Source: Marinobacter iranensis | GTDB lineage: Bacteria > Pseudomonadota > Gammaproteobacteria > Pseudomonadales > Oleiphilaceae | Assembly: GCF_029207565.1 (NCBI RefSeq) | Contig: NZ_JANCMW010000013.1 | Span: forward strand, 36,562-100,561 | Direction of reading: 5' to 3' | DNA length: 64,000 bases | In this document: piece by piece, positions 15,839 to 24,066 of the stretch | Layout: every line of letters starts with the position of its first letter | Numbering within the stretch: position 1 is the stretch's first letter | Position numbers and translations under genes: made by a program | Notes under the pieces: model-generated | The model's input: the letters and a program-made list of their open reading frames with translations, nothing else | The model's database searches: none | Told to the model about the DNA's origin: nothing

Positions 15839-16870
15839 ATGAAAGCGCTATCAGTGCTCGTATTGGTTGTTCTCGGCCTGTCCGGCTGGAGCAGTGCTGC
15901 CGCCAGTGAACGCCGGGAGTTCTGTGTGTTCGATGTCGCCGGGGCGGGCGGATTTGTTTACCGCACACTGCAGGATTATCACCGCAAGGCGGCTGCGGTG
16001 GGGGTGAGGCTCAATATGCGCCCCTACACTGACGAGGATAAGGCCGTTGCGGACTTCAGGGCGGGGCATTGCGATATTGTGGCAGTGACCGATATGGGTG
16101 CCCGTAAGTTCAACGATTTTTCCGGCTCCATCAGTGCCATCGGCGCAGTGCCCTACTATGAAGACCTGAAAGTACTGCTTCATATACTGGCCAGCCCCAG
16201 GGTGGATCACCACCTGGAGCAGGATGGGTACGAGGTCCTGGGCGTGACCCCGATGGGAGCAGCCTACCTGTTCGTGAACGATCGGAATATTAACCATGTG
16301 GATGCCTTGAAAGGAAAGCGCATTACTGTGTTCGAGGGGCACCACGACGCCCGGCACATGGTGGAATATGTGGGGGCGGTCCCGGTCACGGCGAAAATTT
16401 CCAATTTTGCCCGTCTGTTCAATTCCGGCGAGGCGGATATCAGCTACGCGCCTGCAGCTGCTTATGAAGTTCTTGAGATGTTCCGCGGTATGGGAGACAG
16501 CGGTGGTATCGTGAAGTATCCGGTGGGGCAGGTGACCGTCCAGTTGATTGCCCGGGCGGGAGCGTTCGAGGATACCTTTGTCAGGAAGTCGCGGCGGATC
16601 ATGTCCCGGCTTTACCCGGAAGCCATGCGTATTGTGAGACAGTACGAAGGGTCAATTCCCGAGGACCGCTGGGTTGAGATTTCGCCCAAGGCAGTGCGCG
16701 GTTATCAGGAAATGCTGCGCAGCGTGCGGATTGATATGCAGCAATCCACGGAGGACACCGGCATGCTTGCCGCGGGCGTGTATCACGACGACATGATGAC
16801 GATCCTGCGGAAGGTCAGGTGTTATACCAATCCCGGTGCAGCGGAGTGTTCGGCGGAAAACAGGGAATAG
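15839..16870 (+). CDS. Putative periplasmic solute-binding protein (DUF6091-like)
   Basis: A 343-residue exported protein with a cleavable signal peptide (about residues 1-22, cleavage after SSAAA). The fold looks like a type 2 periplasmic binding protein: FCVFDVAGAGGFVYRTLQDY opens the mature protein, FRAGHCDIVAVTDMG and ALKGKRITVF follow, and NSGEADISYAPAAAYEV is in the second lobe. Such motifs also occur in TRAP-type receptors. No transporter subunits lie next to it, so its ligand and partner are unknown. Translation starts at the ATG after AAGGAGA; the preceding palindrome suggests local repression. Confidence 0.72.
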   Translation: MKALSVLVLVVLGLSGWSSAAASERREFCVFDVAGAGGFVYRTLQDYHRKAAAVGVRLNMRPYTDEDKAVADFRAGHCDIVAVTDMGARKFNDFSGSISAIGAVPYYEDLKVLLHILASPRVDHHLEQDGYEVLGVTPMGAAYLFVNDRNINHVDALKGKRITVFEGHHDARHMVEYVGAVPVTAKISNFARLFNSGEADISYAPAAAYEVLEMFRGMGDSGGIVKYPVGQVTVQLIARAGAFEDTFVRKSRRIMSRLYPEAMRIVRQYEGSIPEDRWVEISPKAVRGYQEMLRSVRIDMQQSTEDTGMLAAGVYHDDMMTILRKVRCYTNPGAAECSAENRE

Positions 16871-16899
16871 GGTAGCAATGCGGGCCAGATCTGAAACGA

Positions 16900-16923
16900 A
16901 AAAGCCCCGATACCGGGGCTTTT
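16900..16923. terminator. Bidirectional terminator between binding protein and infA
   Basis: AAAAGCCCCG and CGGGGCTTTT flank an ATAC loop. T-runs on both strands allow it to serve the rightward binding-protein gene and the leftward infA gene that converges on it. Confidence 0.88.
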
Positions 16924-16939
16924 AGATGTCATAACGCTA

Positions 16940-17158
16940 TTAACGGGCGCGGTAAACGATGCGTCCCTTGCTCAGGTCATACGGGGTCAGTTCTACCTTG
17001 ACCTTGTCTCCTGTCAGGATGCGGATATAGTTCTTGCGCATCTTTCCAGAGATGTGAGCGGTAACAATATGGCCGTTTTCAAGTTCAACGCGGAACATAG
17101 TGTTTGGAAGCGTATCAACAATAACGCCTTCCATTTCAATAGCATCGGACTTTGCCAT
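16940..17158 (-). CDS. infA: Translation initiation factor IF-1
   Basis: A 72-residue single S1/OB-fold protein that binds the ribosomal A site during initiation. The sequence is near canonical: EGVIVDTLPNTMFRVELENG, then GKMRKNYIRILTGDKVKVEL and YDLSKGRIVYRAR. Exactly the usual length. It follows bpt by 78 bases on the minus strand, in the common aat-bpt-infA order. Confidence 0.98.
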   Translation of the reverse strand: MAKSDAIEMEGVIVDTLPNTMFRVELENGHIVTAHISGKMRKNYIRILTGDKVKVELTPYDLSKGRIVYRAR

Positions 17159-17236
17159 TCAGTAAAAACCTCGTAAATTGGCTTGCTGTGATTTTAAATT
17201 GCGCAATTCTGCCTGATTTGTCGCCATTTGGCAAAA

Positions 17237-17950
17237 TCAGTTAGTGTCCATTGTGTACCACTGGCCGTCCCGGAGGGCTTCGATGGGGCGGAAGCGGGTC
17301 TTGTAGTTCATTTTTCGGCACTCTTCGATCCAATACCCCAGATACAGGTGGGGTAGTCCCAACCGCTTCGCTTCCTCAATCTGCCAGAGCACCGCAAAGG
17401 TGCCCAGGCTCCGGCGCTCATAGGCGGGATCAAATACGGTATAGATGGCGGAAAGCCCTTCGTCCAGCATATCCACTGCCGCCAGGCCAACCAGATTCTC
17501 ACCATCCCTGATTTCAACAAACCACGAGTCGGTCGCCCCTTCCACCAGGAAAGACATGAACTGCTCACGGGTGGGCGGGTACATGTCTCCGTCTGCGTGC
17601 CGTTGTTCGATGTAATGGGCGTAGAGACTGTAGTACTGCTCCGAGAAGGTTGCCTTGACCATTCGGCAGGTCAGGTCGGCATTCTTCGCCATGACCCGCC
17701 GTTGGCTGCGGTCTGGCTGGAACTGGTCGACCTTCAGCCGAACGGGCACACAGGCATTACAGTTTTCGCAGTGGGGCCGATAGTAATGGGATCCACTGCG
17801 ACGAAAGCCCAGGGCCGTCAGTTGGCTGTAGAGCCGTTTATCAACATGAGCTCGTGGGTCGACGAACATGGTGGTTGCTTCGCGGTCTGGCAGGTAGCTG
17901 CAGTCATGGGCCGGCGTGGCAAAAAATACCAAGGTCCTGAGATTGCTCAT
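17237..17950 (-). CDS. bpt: Aspartate/glutamate leucyltransferase Bpt
   Basis: A 237-residue transferase that adds leucine from Leu-tRNA to proteins starting with Asp or Glu, making N-degrons for ClpS-ClpA. The eukaryotic Ate1-like N-terminal block includes the cysteine pair HCENCNACVPVRL and the DPRAHVDKRLYSQL segment. The GNAT-like C-terminal half includes YTVFDPAYERRSLG and YLGYWIEECRKMNYK. It begins directly after the aat stop codon. Confidence 0.95.
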   Translation of the reverse strand: MSNLRTLVFFATPAHDCSYLPDREATTMFVDPRAHVDKRLYSQLTALGFRRSGSHYYRPHCENCNACVPVRLKVDQFQPDRSQRRVMAKNADLTCRMVKATFSEQYYSLYAHYIEQRHADGDMYPPTREQFMSFLVEGATDSWFVEIRDGENLVGLAAVDMLDEGLSAIYTVFDPAYERRSLGTFAVLWQIEEAKRLGLPHLYLGYWIEECRKMNYKTRFRPIEALRDGQWYTMDTN

Positions 17951-18664
17951 TCACACCTCCGGGCCGGGCCATTGCCACCGGAAGTCCCAGTGACTGTGGT
18001 CCGGACTACTGTCGACGCATGTCCTGAGTATAGATAAAAATTCGCTCCGTTGGATACAGCGGGCGCCCATTCTCAGCAAGTGGCCGCTTTCCACCTGACA
18101 ATCCATTATGCGGTATCCCCATTCACGGAGCTGGTTGGCCAGGTGGACCATGAGTACTTTCGAGGCGTTGGTTTCCAGTGAAAACATGGATTCGCCAAAA
18201 AAGCAGCGGCCTATGGCTAGCCCGTACATGCCTCCGGCCAGTTCGCCCCGTTGGTTCCAGGCCTCAATGGAGTGGGCGATGCCCTGCTTATGAAGCTGGC
18301 TGTAACTGTCGGTCATGTCCTGGGTGATCCAGGTGCCTTCGGCTCGGGTGTTGGCGCACAGGCGGATAATCCGGGGGAAGGCCTGGTCGGCGGTGATGGT
18401 GAATTGGCCGCTGTTGAGGGTTCGCCGGAGGCTTCTGGCAATGTGTATTTCTTCCGGGAAGAGGACACAGCGGGGGTTGGGGGACCACCAGAGTATGGGT
18501 TGGTCGTCGCTGTACCAGGGGAAGATGCCGTTGCGGTAAGCCAGTTTTAGCCGTTCTGTGGAGAGGTCGCCGCCCAGGGCGAGTAATCCGTCAGGGTCGT
18601 CGAGGGCCTGTTCGGCCGGGGGGAACCAGAGTTGGTCTTGGTCTAGCCAGGGTAGTGAGGTCAT
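17951..18664 (-). CDS. aat: Leucyl/phenylalanyl-tRNA--protein transferase
   Basis: A 237-residue enzyme that adds Leu or Phe to proteins with N-terminal Lys or Arg, the second N-end-rule transferase. Typical blocks are FPPAEQALDDPDGLLALGGD at the N-terminus, GIFPWYSDDQPILWWSPNPR, SIEAWNQRGELAGGMYGLAI and GRCFFGESMFS. It is adjacent to bpt and in the same genomic region as clpS-clpA. A conserved-loop hairpin lies 37 bases upstream of its start. Confidence 0.96.
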   Translation of the reverse strand: MTSLPWLDQDQLWFPPAEQALDDPDGLLALGGDLSTERLKLAYRNGIFPWYSDDQPILWWSPNPRCVLFPEEIHIARSLRRTLNSGQFTITADQAFPRIIRLCANTRAEGTWITQDMTDSYSQLHKQGIAHSIEAWNQRGELAGGMYGLAIGRCFFGESMFSLETNASKVLMVHLANQLREWGYRIMDCQVESGHLLRMGARCIQRSEFLSILRTCVDSSPDHSHWDFRWQWPGPEV

Positions 18665-18701
18665 CTCGGTCCGGAGTTAGTGCTCGAGTTTTGGTGGTGT
18701 C

Positions 18702-18807
18702 GGCCGGGGTCGCCAACCTTCTGGAACACGCTCAAGCACATCCATGTGGCGCTTGAGCTCCGCCATCCCTGGCTCCGCACAGTTCCAGAAGGTTGGCGAC
18801 CCCGGCC
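18702..18807 (-). repeat. Hairpin repeat element, copy A
   Basis: Perfect 26-bp inverted repeat (18702-18727 with 18782-18807) enclosing 54 bases. Read on the minus strand, the loop holds GTGCGGAGCCAGGGATGGCG, then an 8-bp inner stem (GCTCAAGC at 18730-18737 with GCTTGAGC at 18751-18758) and GGATGT. The same loop, about 80 percent identical by eye, occurs in copy B at 53877-53983 inside an unrelated stem. It lies downstream of trxB and upstream of aat, both on the minus strand. A one-base indel between loops argues against coding. Confidence 0.85.
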
Positions 18808-18866
18808 TCCCTCGAACTGGGAGTTACCTGCCTTCACCGATTCTTGTTGCGTGCGCTGTGTTCAGC

Positions 18867-19817
18867 TTAGTCCTGATCCAGGAACTTTTCTGCGTCCAGC
18901 GCTGCCATGCAACCGAAACCTGCAGAGGTAACGGCCTGGCGATAAACGTGGTCGGCTACGTCGCCGGCGGCGAAAACGCCCGGTACGCTGCTCTGGGTGG
19001 CCATGCCTTCCAGGCCGGAGCGGATTTTGATGTAGCCGTTTTCCATGTCCAGTTGGCCCTGGAACAGGTCGGTGTTGGGTTTGTGGCCGATGGCAATAAA
19101 TACGCCTGCCAGGTCGATCTCCTGGGTGGCGTCGCCCTTGGTGCTTTTGATGCGCATGCCGGTGACGCCGGTGCCGTCGCCGAGGACTTCGTCCAGGGTG
19201 TGGTCCCAGATGATGTTGACGTTGCCGTTCTCGGCTTTCTCGAACAGTTTGTCCTGCAGGATTTTTTCGGCGCGCAGGCTGTCGCGGCGGTGTACCAGGG
19301 TGACTTCGTCGGCGATGTTGGAGAGGTACAGCGCTTCTTCAACGGCGGTGTTGCCGCCGCCGATGACGGCGACTTTCTGTTTCTTGTAGAAGAAGCCGTC
19401 GCAGGTGGCGCAGGCGGAGACGCCCTGGCCCTTGAATTTCTCTTCCGATTCCAGGCCCAGGTACATGGCGGAGGCGCCGGTGGCGATGATCAGTGCGTCG
19501 CAGGTGTATTCGCCGCTGTCGCCCTTGAGGTGGAAGGGGCGGTTGCGCAGGTCGGCTTCGTTGATGGTGTCGTAGACCACATGGGTTTCGAAACGCTCGG
19601 CATGTTTGAGCATCCGCTGCATCAGTTCCGGGCCCTGCACGCCGTCGTTATCACCCGGCCAGTTGTCCACGTCGGTGGTGGTGGTCAGTTGTCCGCCTAC
19701 CTCGATGCCGGTGATCAGTGTCGGCTTGAGGTTGGCGCGGGCGGCGTAGACGGCGGCGGTGTAGCCGGCGGGGCCGGAGCCGAGGATGATCAGTCTGGAG
19801 TGCTTGGTTTCGCTCAT
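18867..19817 (-). CDS. trxB: Thioredoxin-disulfide reductase
   Basis: A 316-residue NADPH-dependent flavoenzyme that reduces thioredoxin. The FAD motif is LGSGPAGYTAAVYAARANL, the redox-active pair is CATC in GVSACATCDGFF, and the NADPH motif is VIGGGNTAVEEALYLSNIA. The C-terminal FAD motif with GVFAAGDVADHVYRQAVTSA is present. Length fits bacterial TrxB. It is the last member of the clp/infA/bpt/aat neighbourhood. Confidence 0.97.
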   Translation of the reverse strand: MSETKHSRLIILGSGPAGYTAAVYAARANLKPTLITGIEVGGQLTTTTDVDNWPGDNDGVQGPELMQRMLKHAERFETHVVYDTINEADLRNRPFHLKGDSGEYTCDALIIATGASAMYLGLESEEKFKGQGVSACATCDGFFYKKQKVAVIGGGNTAVEEALYLSNIADEVTLVHRRDSLRAEKILQDKLFEKAENGNVNIIWDHTLDEVLGDGTGVTGMRIKSTKGDATQEIDLAGVFIAIGHKPNTDLFQGQLDMENGYIKIRSGLEGMATQSSVPGVFAAGDVADHVYRQAVTSAGFGCMAALDAEKFLDQD

Positions 19818-19942
19818 GGTGGTTCTCTCGTTAACAATTCTGGACGTGTCGACGCTGGTCCGGGTGAAAAGGGCAAAAGGCTAACACGAACAGGCGTCGT
19901 TGCCAGTTGTTTTGGCCAATTTCATCCATAAAGTGTTGCTAT

Positions 19943-20854
19943 TTATCCAATGACAGAAACCGAGGTCAGAAGTTGCCTGACCCGTTCCGCGCTTTTCCCG
20001 GATTCCCCCTGTTCCAGTCGGTGTTCGGCAACAGCCGGGAAGACGGCCTGGATGTCGTCCGGTAGCACATGGTGGCGGCCGTCCATCAGGGCCCAGGCCC
20101 TTGCGGCTCGCACCAGCCCCAGGCCCGCCCGGGGTGAAAGGCCGTAAAGCAGGCCCGGCATGCGGCGGCTCTGTTCCAGCAGGCGCTGTACATAATCCAG
20201 CAATGCCGGGCTGGCGGCCACGCGGTTCACGGCGTCCTGGAGGGTTTGCAGGTCTTCTGCGGATAGCAGTGACGGCAGACGCTCGGTCATCACCCGCCGG
20301 TCTTCGCCCTCCAGCAGTTCCCGCTCGGCTCGCGGGTCAGGGTAGCCAAGCCGGATTCTCATCAGGAAACGGTCAAGCTGGGACTCCGGTAGCGGGTAGG
20401 TGCCACCCTGTTCGATGGGATTTTGCGTGGCGATCACAAAAAACGGGTGAGGCAGTGGCCGGGTTTCGCCTTCAATGGATACCTGCCGTTCTTCCATAGC
20501 CTCCAGCAGCGCACTCTGGGTGCGTGGGGAAGCGCGGTTGATTTCGTCTGCAAGCACGACCTGGGCGAATATCGGGCCGGGGTGGAACACCAGGCTGCCA
20601 GCCTGCTTGTCGTACATGGAGAAGCCAAGGACATCTGCTGGCAACAGGTCGTTGGTGAACTGGATACGCTGGTAGGTCAGGCCCATGACCTTGGCGAGGG
20701 CGTGGGACAGGGTGGTTTTACCCATGCCCGGGATGTCCTCGATCAGCAGGTGGCCTCGTGCCAGCAGGCCGCAGAGTGAGAGGCGGACCTGATGATCCTT
20801 GCCCAGCAGTATGCTGTTCAGTTCACGGATTACCGTATCCGTCAGTTTTTTCAT
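19943..20854 (-). CDS. MoxR-family AAA+ ATPase
   Basis: A 303-residue AAA+ protein of the MoxR group. Walker A is in IPGMGKTTLSHALAKVM, Walker B in VVLADEINRASPRTQSALLEAMEE, sensor 1 in FFVIATQNPIEQGGTYPLPE, and the lid follows. MoxR proteins usually help assemble metallo- or multi-subunit complexes together with a DUF58 or VWA-domain partner. No such partner is present in the window. The gene lies 7 bases after aguB and appears cotranscribed with the agmatine genes; whether it acts on them is unknown. Confidence 0.9.
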   Translation of the reverse strand: MKKLTDTVIRELNSILLGKDHQVRLSLCGLLARGHLLIEDIPGMGKTTLSHALAKVMGLTYQRIQFTNDLLPADVLGFSMYDKQAGSLVFHPGPIFAQVVLADEINRASPRTQSALLEAMEERQVSIEGETRPLPHPFFVIATQNPIEQGGTYPLPESQLDRFLMRIRLGYPDPRAERELLEGEDRRVMTERLPSLLSAEDLQTLQDAVNRVAASPALLDYVQRLLEQSRRMPGLLYGLSPRAGLGLVRAARAWALMDGRHHVLPDDIQAVFPAVAEHRLEQGESGKSAERVRQLLTSVSVIG

Positions 20855-20861
20855 GAAATGC

Positions 20862-21785
20862 TCAATCCCTTACCCGCTTTAGAATGTCACCGTAGGCGTC
20901 GATGCGTCGATCCCTGAAGTACGGCCAGATTCGCCGAATCGATTCACTGCGTGAGCGGTTAATGGTGGCGGCCAGAATGGTTTCCGAATGATCGTCGGCC
21001 CGTGCCAGGAACTCTCCCTGGGGGCCGCAAATAAAGCTGTTGCCCCAGAACCGGATACCGTCCGATTGTCCGGAGGGGTCCGCTTCGGTGCCCACGCGGT
21101 TGGGGGCGATGACGGGCAGGTTGTTGGCAACGGCATGGCCGCGCTGGACGGTAACCCAGGCGTCCAGTTGGCGCGCCTGTTCTTCGGGATCGTCGGTGAC
21201 GTCCCAACCAATGGCGGTGGGGTAGATGAGCACTTCCGCACCGGCCAGGGCCATCAGGCGGGCGGCTTCGGGGTACCACTGGTCCCAGCATACCAGCACG
21301 CCCAGGCGGCCCACCGAGGTGTCGATGGGGGTGAAGCCACTGCGGCCATCGTTGAAGCTGGTGTCGCCGGGGGTGAAATAGAATTTTTCGTAGAAGCCCG
21401 GGTCGTCGGGGATATGCATCTTGCGGTAGAGGCCGGCAATGCTTCCGTCCCGCTCAAACACAACGGCGGTGTTGTGGTAAACGCCGTTCATTCGCCGTTC
21501 GAAAATCGATCCGACCAGGACAACTCCGAGCTCCGCCGCCAGGGCAGAGAGCCGGTCGCTGGTGGGGCCCGGGACCGGTTCGGCCAGTTCGAACACCGAG
21601 GTATCTTCGGTCTGGCAGAAATAGAGCGTGGCGTGTAACTCCTGCAGGATGACCAACTGTGCGCCGTCTGCAGCGGCTTGCCGCACCAGCCGCTCGCTGG
21701 TGGCCAGGCTGGTGCTCTTGTCGGCATTGCACGGCTGCTGGATGGCGGCTACCGCCAGCGCTCCGGACGGGGTGGGGTGACTCAT
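20862..21785 (-). CDS. aguB: N-carbamoylputrescine amidase
   Basis: A 307-residue nitrilase-superfamily enzyme hydrolysing N-carbamoylputrescine to putrescine, CO2 and ammonia. The Glu-Lys-Cys triad is visible in VILQELHATLYF, YRKMHIPDDPGFYEKFYF and LGVLVCWDQWYPEAARLMA. The ATG at 21785 overlaps the aguA stop as ATGA, which supports this start over a longer frame from 21824. It follows agmatine deiminase, giving the complete two-step route from agmatine. Confidence 0.94.
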   Translation of the reverse strand: MSHPTPSGALAVAAIQQPCNADKSTSLATSERLVRQAAADGAQLVILQELHATLYFCQTEDTSVFELAEPVPGPTSDRLSALAAELGVVLVGSIFERRMNGVYHNTAVVFERDGSIAGLYRKMHIPDDPGFYEKFYFTPGDTSFNDGRSGFTPIDTSVGRLGVLVCWDQWYPEAARLMALAGAEVLIYPTAIGWDVTDDPEEQARQLDAWVTVQRGHAVANNLPVIAPNRVGTEADPSGQSDGIRFWGNSFICGPQGEFLARADDHSETILAATINRSRSESIRRIWPYFRDRRIDAYGDILKRVRD

Positions 21786-22834
21786 GCTGTAACAACTCCC
21801 GCGGGTATCTGCATGGTGACGCAATGCAGGCTGCCATGCTGCCTGATCAGCGGGCGGCAGTTTACCGGAATGATCTCCCGATCGGGGAAAATGCCCCCGA
21901 GGGTGGCAAGTGCCTCGTCATCCTGGGGCACGCCATAAACCGGCACCAGCACGGCGCCGTTGATAATCAGGAAATTGGCGTAGGTCGCCGGCAGGCGCTC
22001 GCCGTCATCATCATGAATGGCATCGGGCCAGGGCAGCGGTGTCAGGCGGTAGGGCTGGCCATCAGCCTGGTGAAACTGCTGCAGCTCCTCTTCCATGGCG
22101 GCCAGGGCACTGTAATGTTCGTCGCCGACATCCGGGCAGGCCACATAGCAGATGTGGTCGTGGTCACAGAAACGCGCGAGGGTGTCGATGTGGCTGTCGG
22201 TGTCATCGCCGGCGAGGTAACCGTGGTTTAGCCAGAGGATACGCTCCGCGCCAAGTGTCTCTGACAGCAGGTGCTCAATCCCTCCACGGTCCATGGCAGG
22301 ATTGCGGGAAGGTGTTAGCAGGCATTCACTGGTGGTCAGCAACGTACCCTTGCCATCGGACTCGATGGAACCACCTTCAAGCACGAAATCCACTGGTACC
22401 AGCGGGGTTTTGCCAAAGCTGCCAAAATTCGACAGATGGCTGTTCAGGGCGTTGTCTTTTTCCCAGGGGAATTTCCCGCCCCAGGCATTGAACCGGAAAT
22501 CCAGCAATTCGTGGCTACCATCCCGTGCAACGGCGATGGGGCCGTGATCCCGTGCCCAGGTGTCGTTGGCCGGAGCCGGCACGGCGACAACGCGGCCGGG
22601 AAGCCCCTGTTCCCGGGCAAAGTGGTTAAGTTCCCTTTCAAGTTCCTGCAAGCGGACCACGTGTTCACAACTGAGCAGCACGTGCTCGAAGCGAAGCACC
22701 GCCTTTGCGATTTCCAGGAACACTGGCTCAACGTCAGCGAGGACGTCGCTCCAGTCTGTTCCGGGGTGGGGCCAGGTAAGCATTACGGCACTTTGGGGTG
22801 CCCACTCGGCGGGCATCACAGGTCTGGAAGTCAA
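21782..22834 (-). CDS. aguA: Agmatine deiminase
   Basis: A roughly 350-residue peptidyl-arginine-deiminase-like enzyme converting agmatine to N-carbamoylputrescine. Motifs include DTWARDHGPIAV, FRFNAWGGKFPWEKDN, FVLEGGSIESDGKGTLLTT and the catalytic cysteine in HGSLHCVTMQIP near the C-terminus. The longest frame starts at a TTG at 22834 after a weak AAGGTG; a GTG (22819) or ATG (22816) start is possible. It forms an operon with aguB and a MoxR gene. Confidence 0.93.
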   Translation of the reverse strand: MTSRPVMPAEWAPQSAVMLTWPHPGTDWSDVLADVEPVFLEIAKAVLRFEHVLLSCEHVVRLQELERELNHFAREQGLPGRVVAVPAPANDTWARDHGPIAVARDGSHELLDFRFNAWGGKFPWEKDNALNSHLSNFGSFGKTPLVPVDFVLEGGSIESDGKGTLLTTSECLLTPSRNPAMDRGGIEHLLSETLGAERILWLNHGYLAGDDTDSHIDTLARFCDHDHICYVACPDVGDEHYSALAAMEEELQQFHQADGQPYRLTPLPWPDAIHDDDGERLPATYANFLIINGAVLVPVYGVPQDDEALATLGGIFPDREIIPVNCRPLIRQHGSLHCVTMQIPAGVVTA

Positions 22835-22908
22835 GTTGCGAACACCTTATGCAAAAGCCGTCATTCTAACGAACAGGCGGGGTTGCGTCAGGACATACGG
22901 AGGATTTT

Positions 22909-23217
22909 TTAGCGACCGGGCTTCAGCACCGAATGGATAACCCGGTCACCTTCAAAATACACGACAAAATCCGCGTAGTGCCACTGGGAAATGGGTGGGT
23001 TACCCACCGGCCCGGAGATCTGCACAGGATCGCCCCAGCCATTGCGGACACTGGACTGGCTCATTCCGGTGCGTGGAAGGTTTTCCTGGGCGCCGCGTTC
23101 AGCCTGCGACATCACTGGAACCCGAACCTCCTCGGCCATCACGGTGGTAAGCGGCATCACTGCCAGACCGGTGATGGCTGCGGCGGCACAGACTGCTTTT
23201 ATTGTGCGGTTTTTCAT
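22909..23217 (-). CDS. Small exported protein of unknown function
   Basis: A 102-residue protein. Residues 1-27 form a signal peptide (KNRTIKAVCAAAAITGLAV, cleavage after VMA). The mature part has a short BamE/SmpA-like pattern: SQSSVRNGWGDPVQISGPVG, then SQWHYADFVVYFEGDRVIHSVL, a layout known in small periplasmic or lipid-linked proteins, although there is no lipobox cysteine. GGGAG precedes the ATG at 23217. The function is unknown. Confidence 0.65.
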   Translation of the reverse strand: MKNRTIKAVCAAAAITGLAVMPLTTVMAEEVRVPVMSQAERGAQENLPRTGMSQSSVRNGWGDPVQISGPVGNPPISQWHYADFVVYFEGDRVIHSVLKPGR

Positions 23218-23364
23218 CAGTGACTTACTCCCTGGGATCGTTGGGTCCGGTTCAACTGGGTTGTCTGGAAAGTACCTTCGAGGATACTCGCCAGACATTG
23301 ATAAAACGTAATATCCAACAAAGACTAACAAAAGTCAGCCCGAATTCGGTGATTTGTGGACAGT

Positions 23365-23952
23365 TTACTCTTTCTGCCGTTGGCGGATTTGCCACCGCAT
23401 CACATGGCGGGCAATTTGCTGTCGGTCACTGTCGTGGATATCGATAAACTCCGTATGAACCGCGCCGCCTCCGCTTTCGTCGGGCGCAACATCGATCACC
23501 CTGGCAATAGCGACGGGCTGGAACAGCTCAGGCGGCAGGGTCATCCTGAGGGCCAGCAATTCATCGGTGGCGAAGCGGTTGGTCATGCTGTGAAACGACA
23601 GGCCCCCCTCGCTGAGAGTGACATCCTGCCAGTCCTCAGGTTGCAACGGATTTTGCTCAAAGGCCATAATGCGCGCCAGCGTATCCAGCTTCCCGTTGAG
23701 CGACTTGATCAGAGAGGTCAGCAGGCGGTCCTTTTCCGCCAGAGTGGCAAGGTGGGCCCTGACGTCCTGGTCGAGGCGCCTGAACTCCGAGCGCAGGCTT
23801 TCCAGGTGATTGCCGTTAAAGGGATTGTCCCGGTCGGCTTCGTCGGGGTCGAGCTTTCGGATTTCCAGGCCGATATGGTCACTGATGCGAAAGAAATCCC
23901 TGCGGTCAGAGGGGATATCTGCCGGGTTATTGTCGGGTGTCGTCGCAGGCAT
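23365..23952 (-). CDS. PilZ-domain protein
   Basis: A 195-residue cytoplasmic protein. DRRDFFRISDHIGLEI near residue 16 resembles the RxxxR cyclic-di-GMP motif region of PilZ domains. A helical insert (about 50-95) follows, and the beta-barrel core resumes with DVTLSEGGLSFHS, which gives a D/NxSxGG-like pattern (TLSEGG). c-di-GMP binding is inferred, since the first motif is imperfect. It is divergent from lolC, as in P. aeruginosa where a similar gene lies next to lolCDE. Confidence 0.75.
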   Translation of the reverse strand: MPATTPDNNPADIPSDRRDFFRISDHIGLEIRKLDPDEADRDNPFNGNHLESLRSEFRRLDQDVRAHLATLAEKDRLLTSLIKSLNGKLDTLARIMAFEQNPLQPEDWQDVTLSEGGLSFHSMTNRFATDELLALRMTLPPELFQPVAIARVIDVAPDESGGGAVHTEFIDIHDSDRQQIARHVMRWQIRQRQKE

Positions 23953-24066
23953 CGGGGCTCCAGAACGCGGTATTATTGTTTCCTGATAGTATTTTAGCAG
24001 CTTCCTGCCGGTCCGTATTGCCGCAGGATTTTCGACAGACCAGAAGGCAGCGACAGGCCCCTCCCA

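Noticed and set aside
18744..19931. Long open frame (395 codons) on the plus strand across trxB
   Set aside because: It is antisense to trxB, has a Gly/Ala/Val-rich composition typical of high-GC shadow frames, and no ribosome site; trxB has complete motifs.
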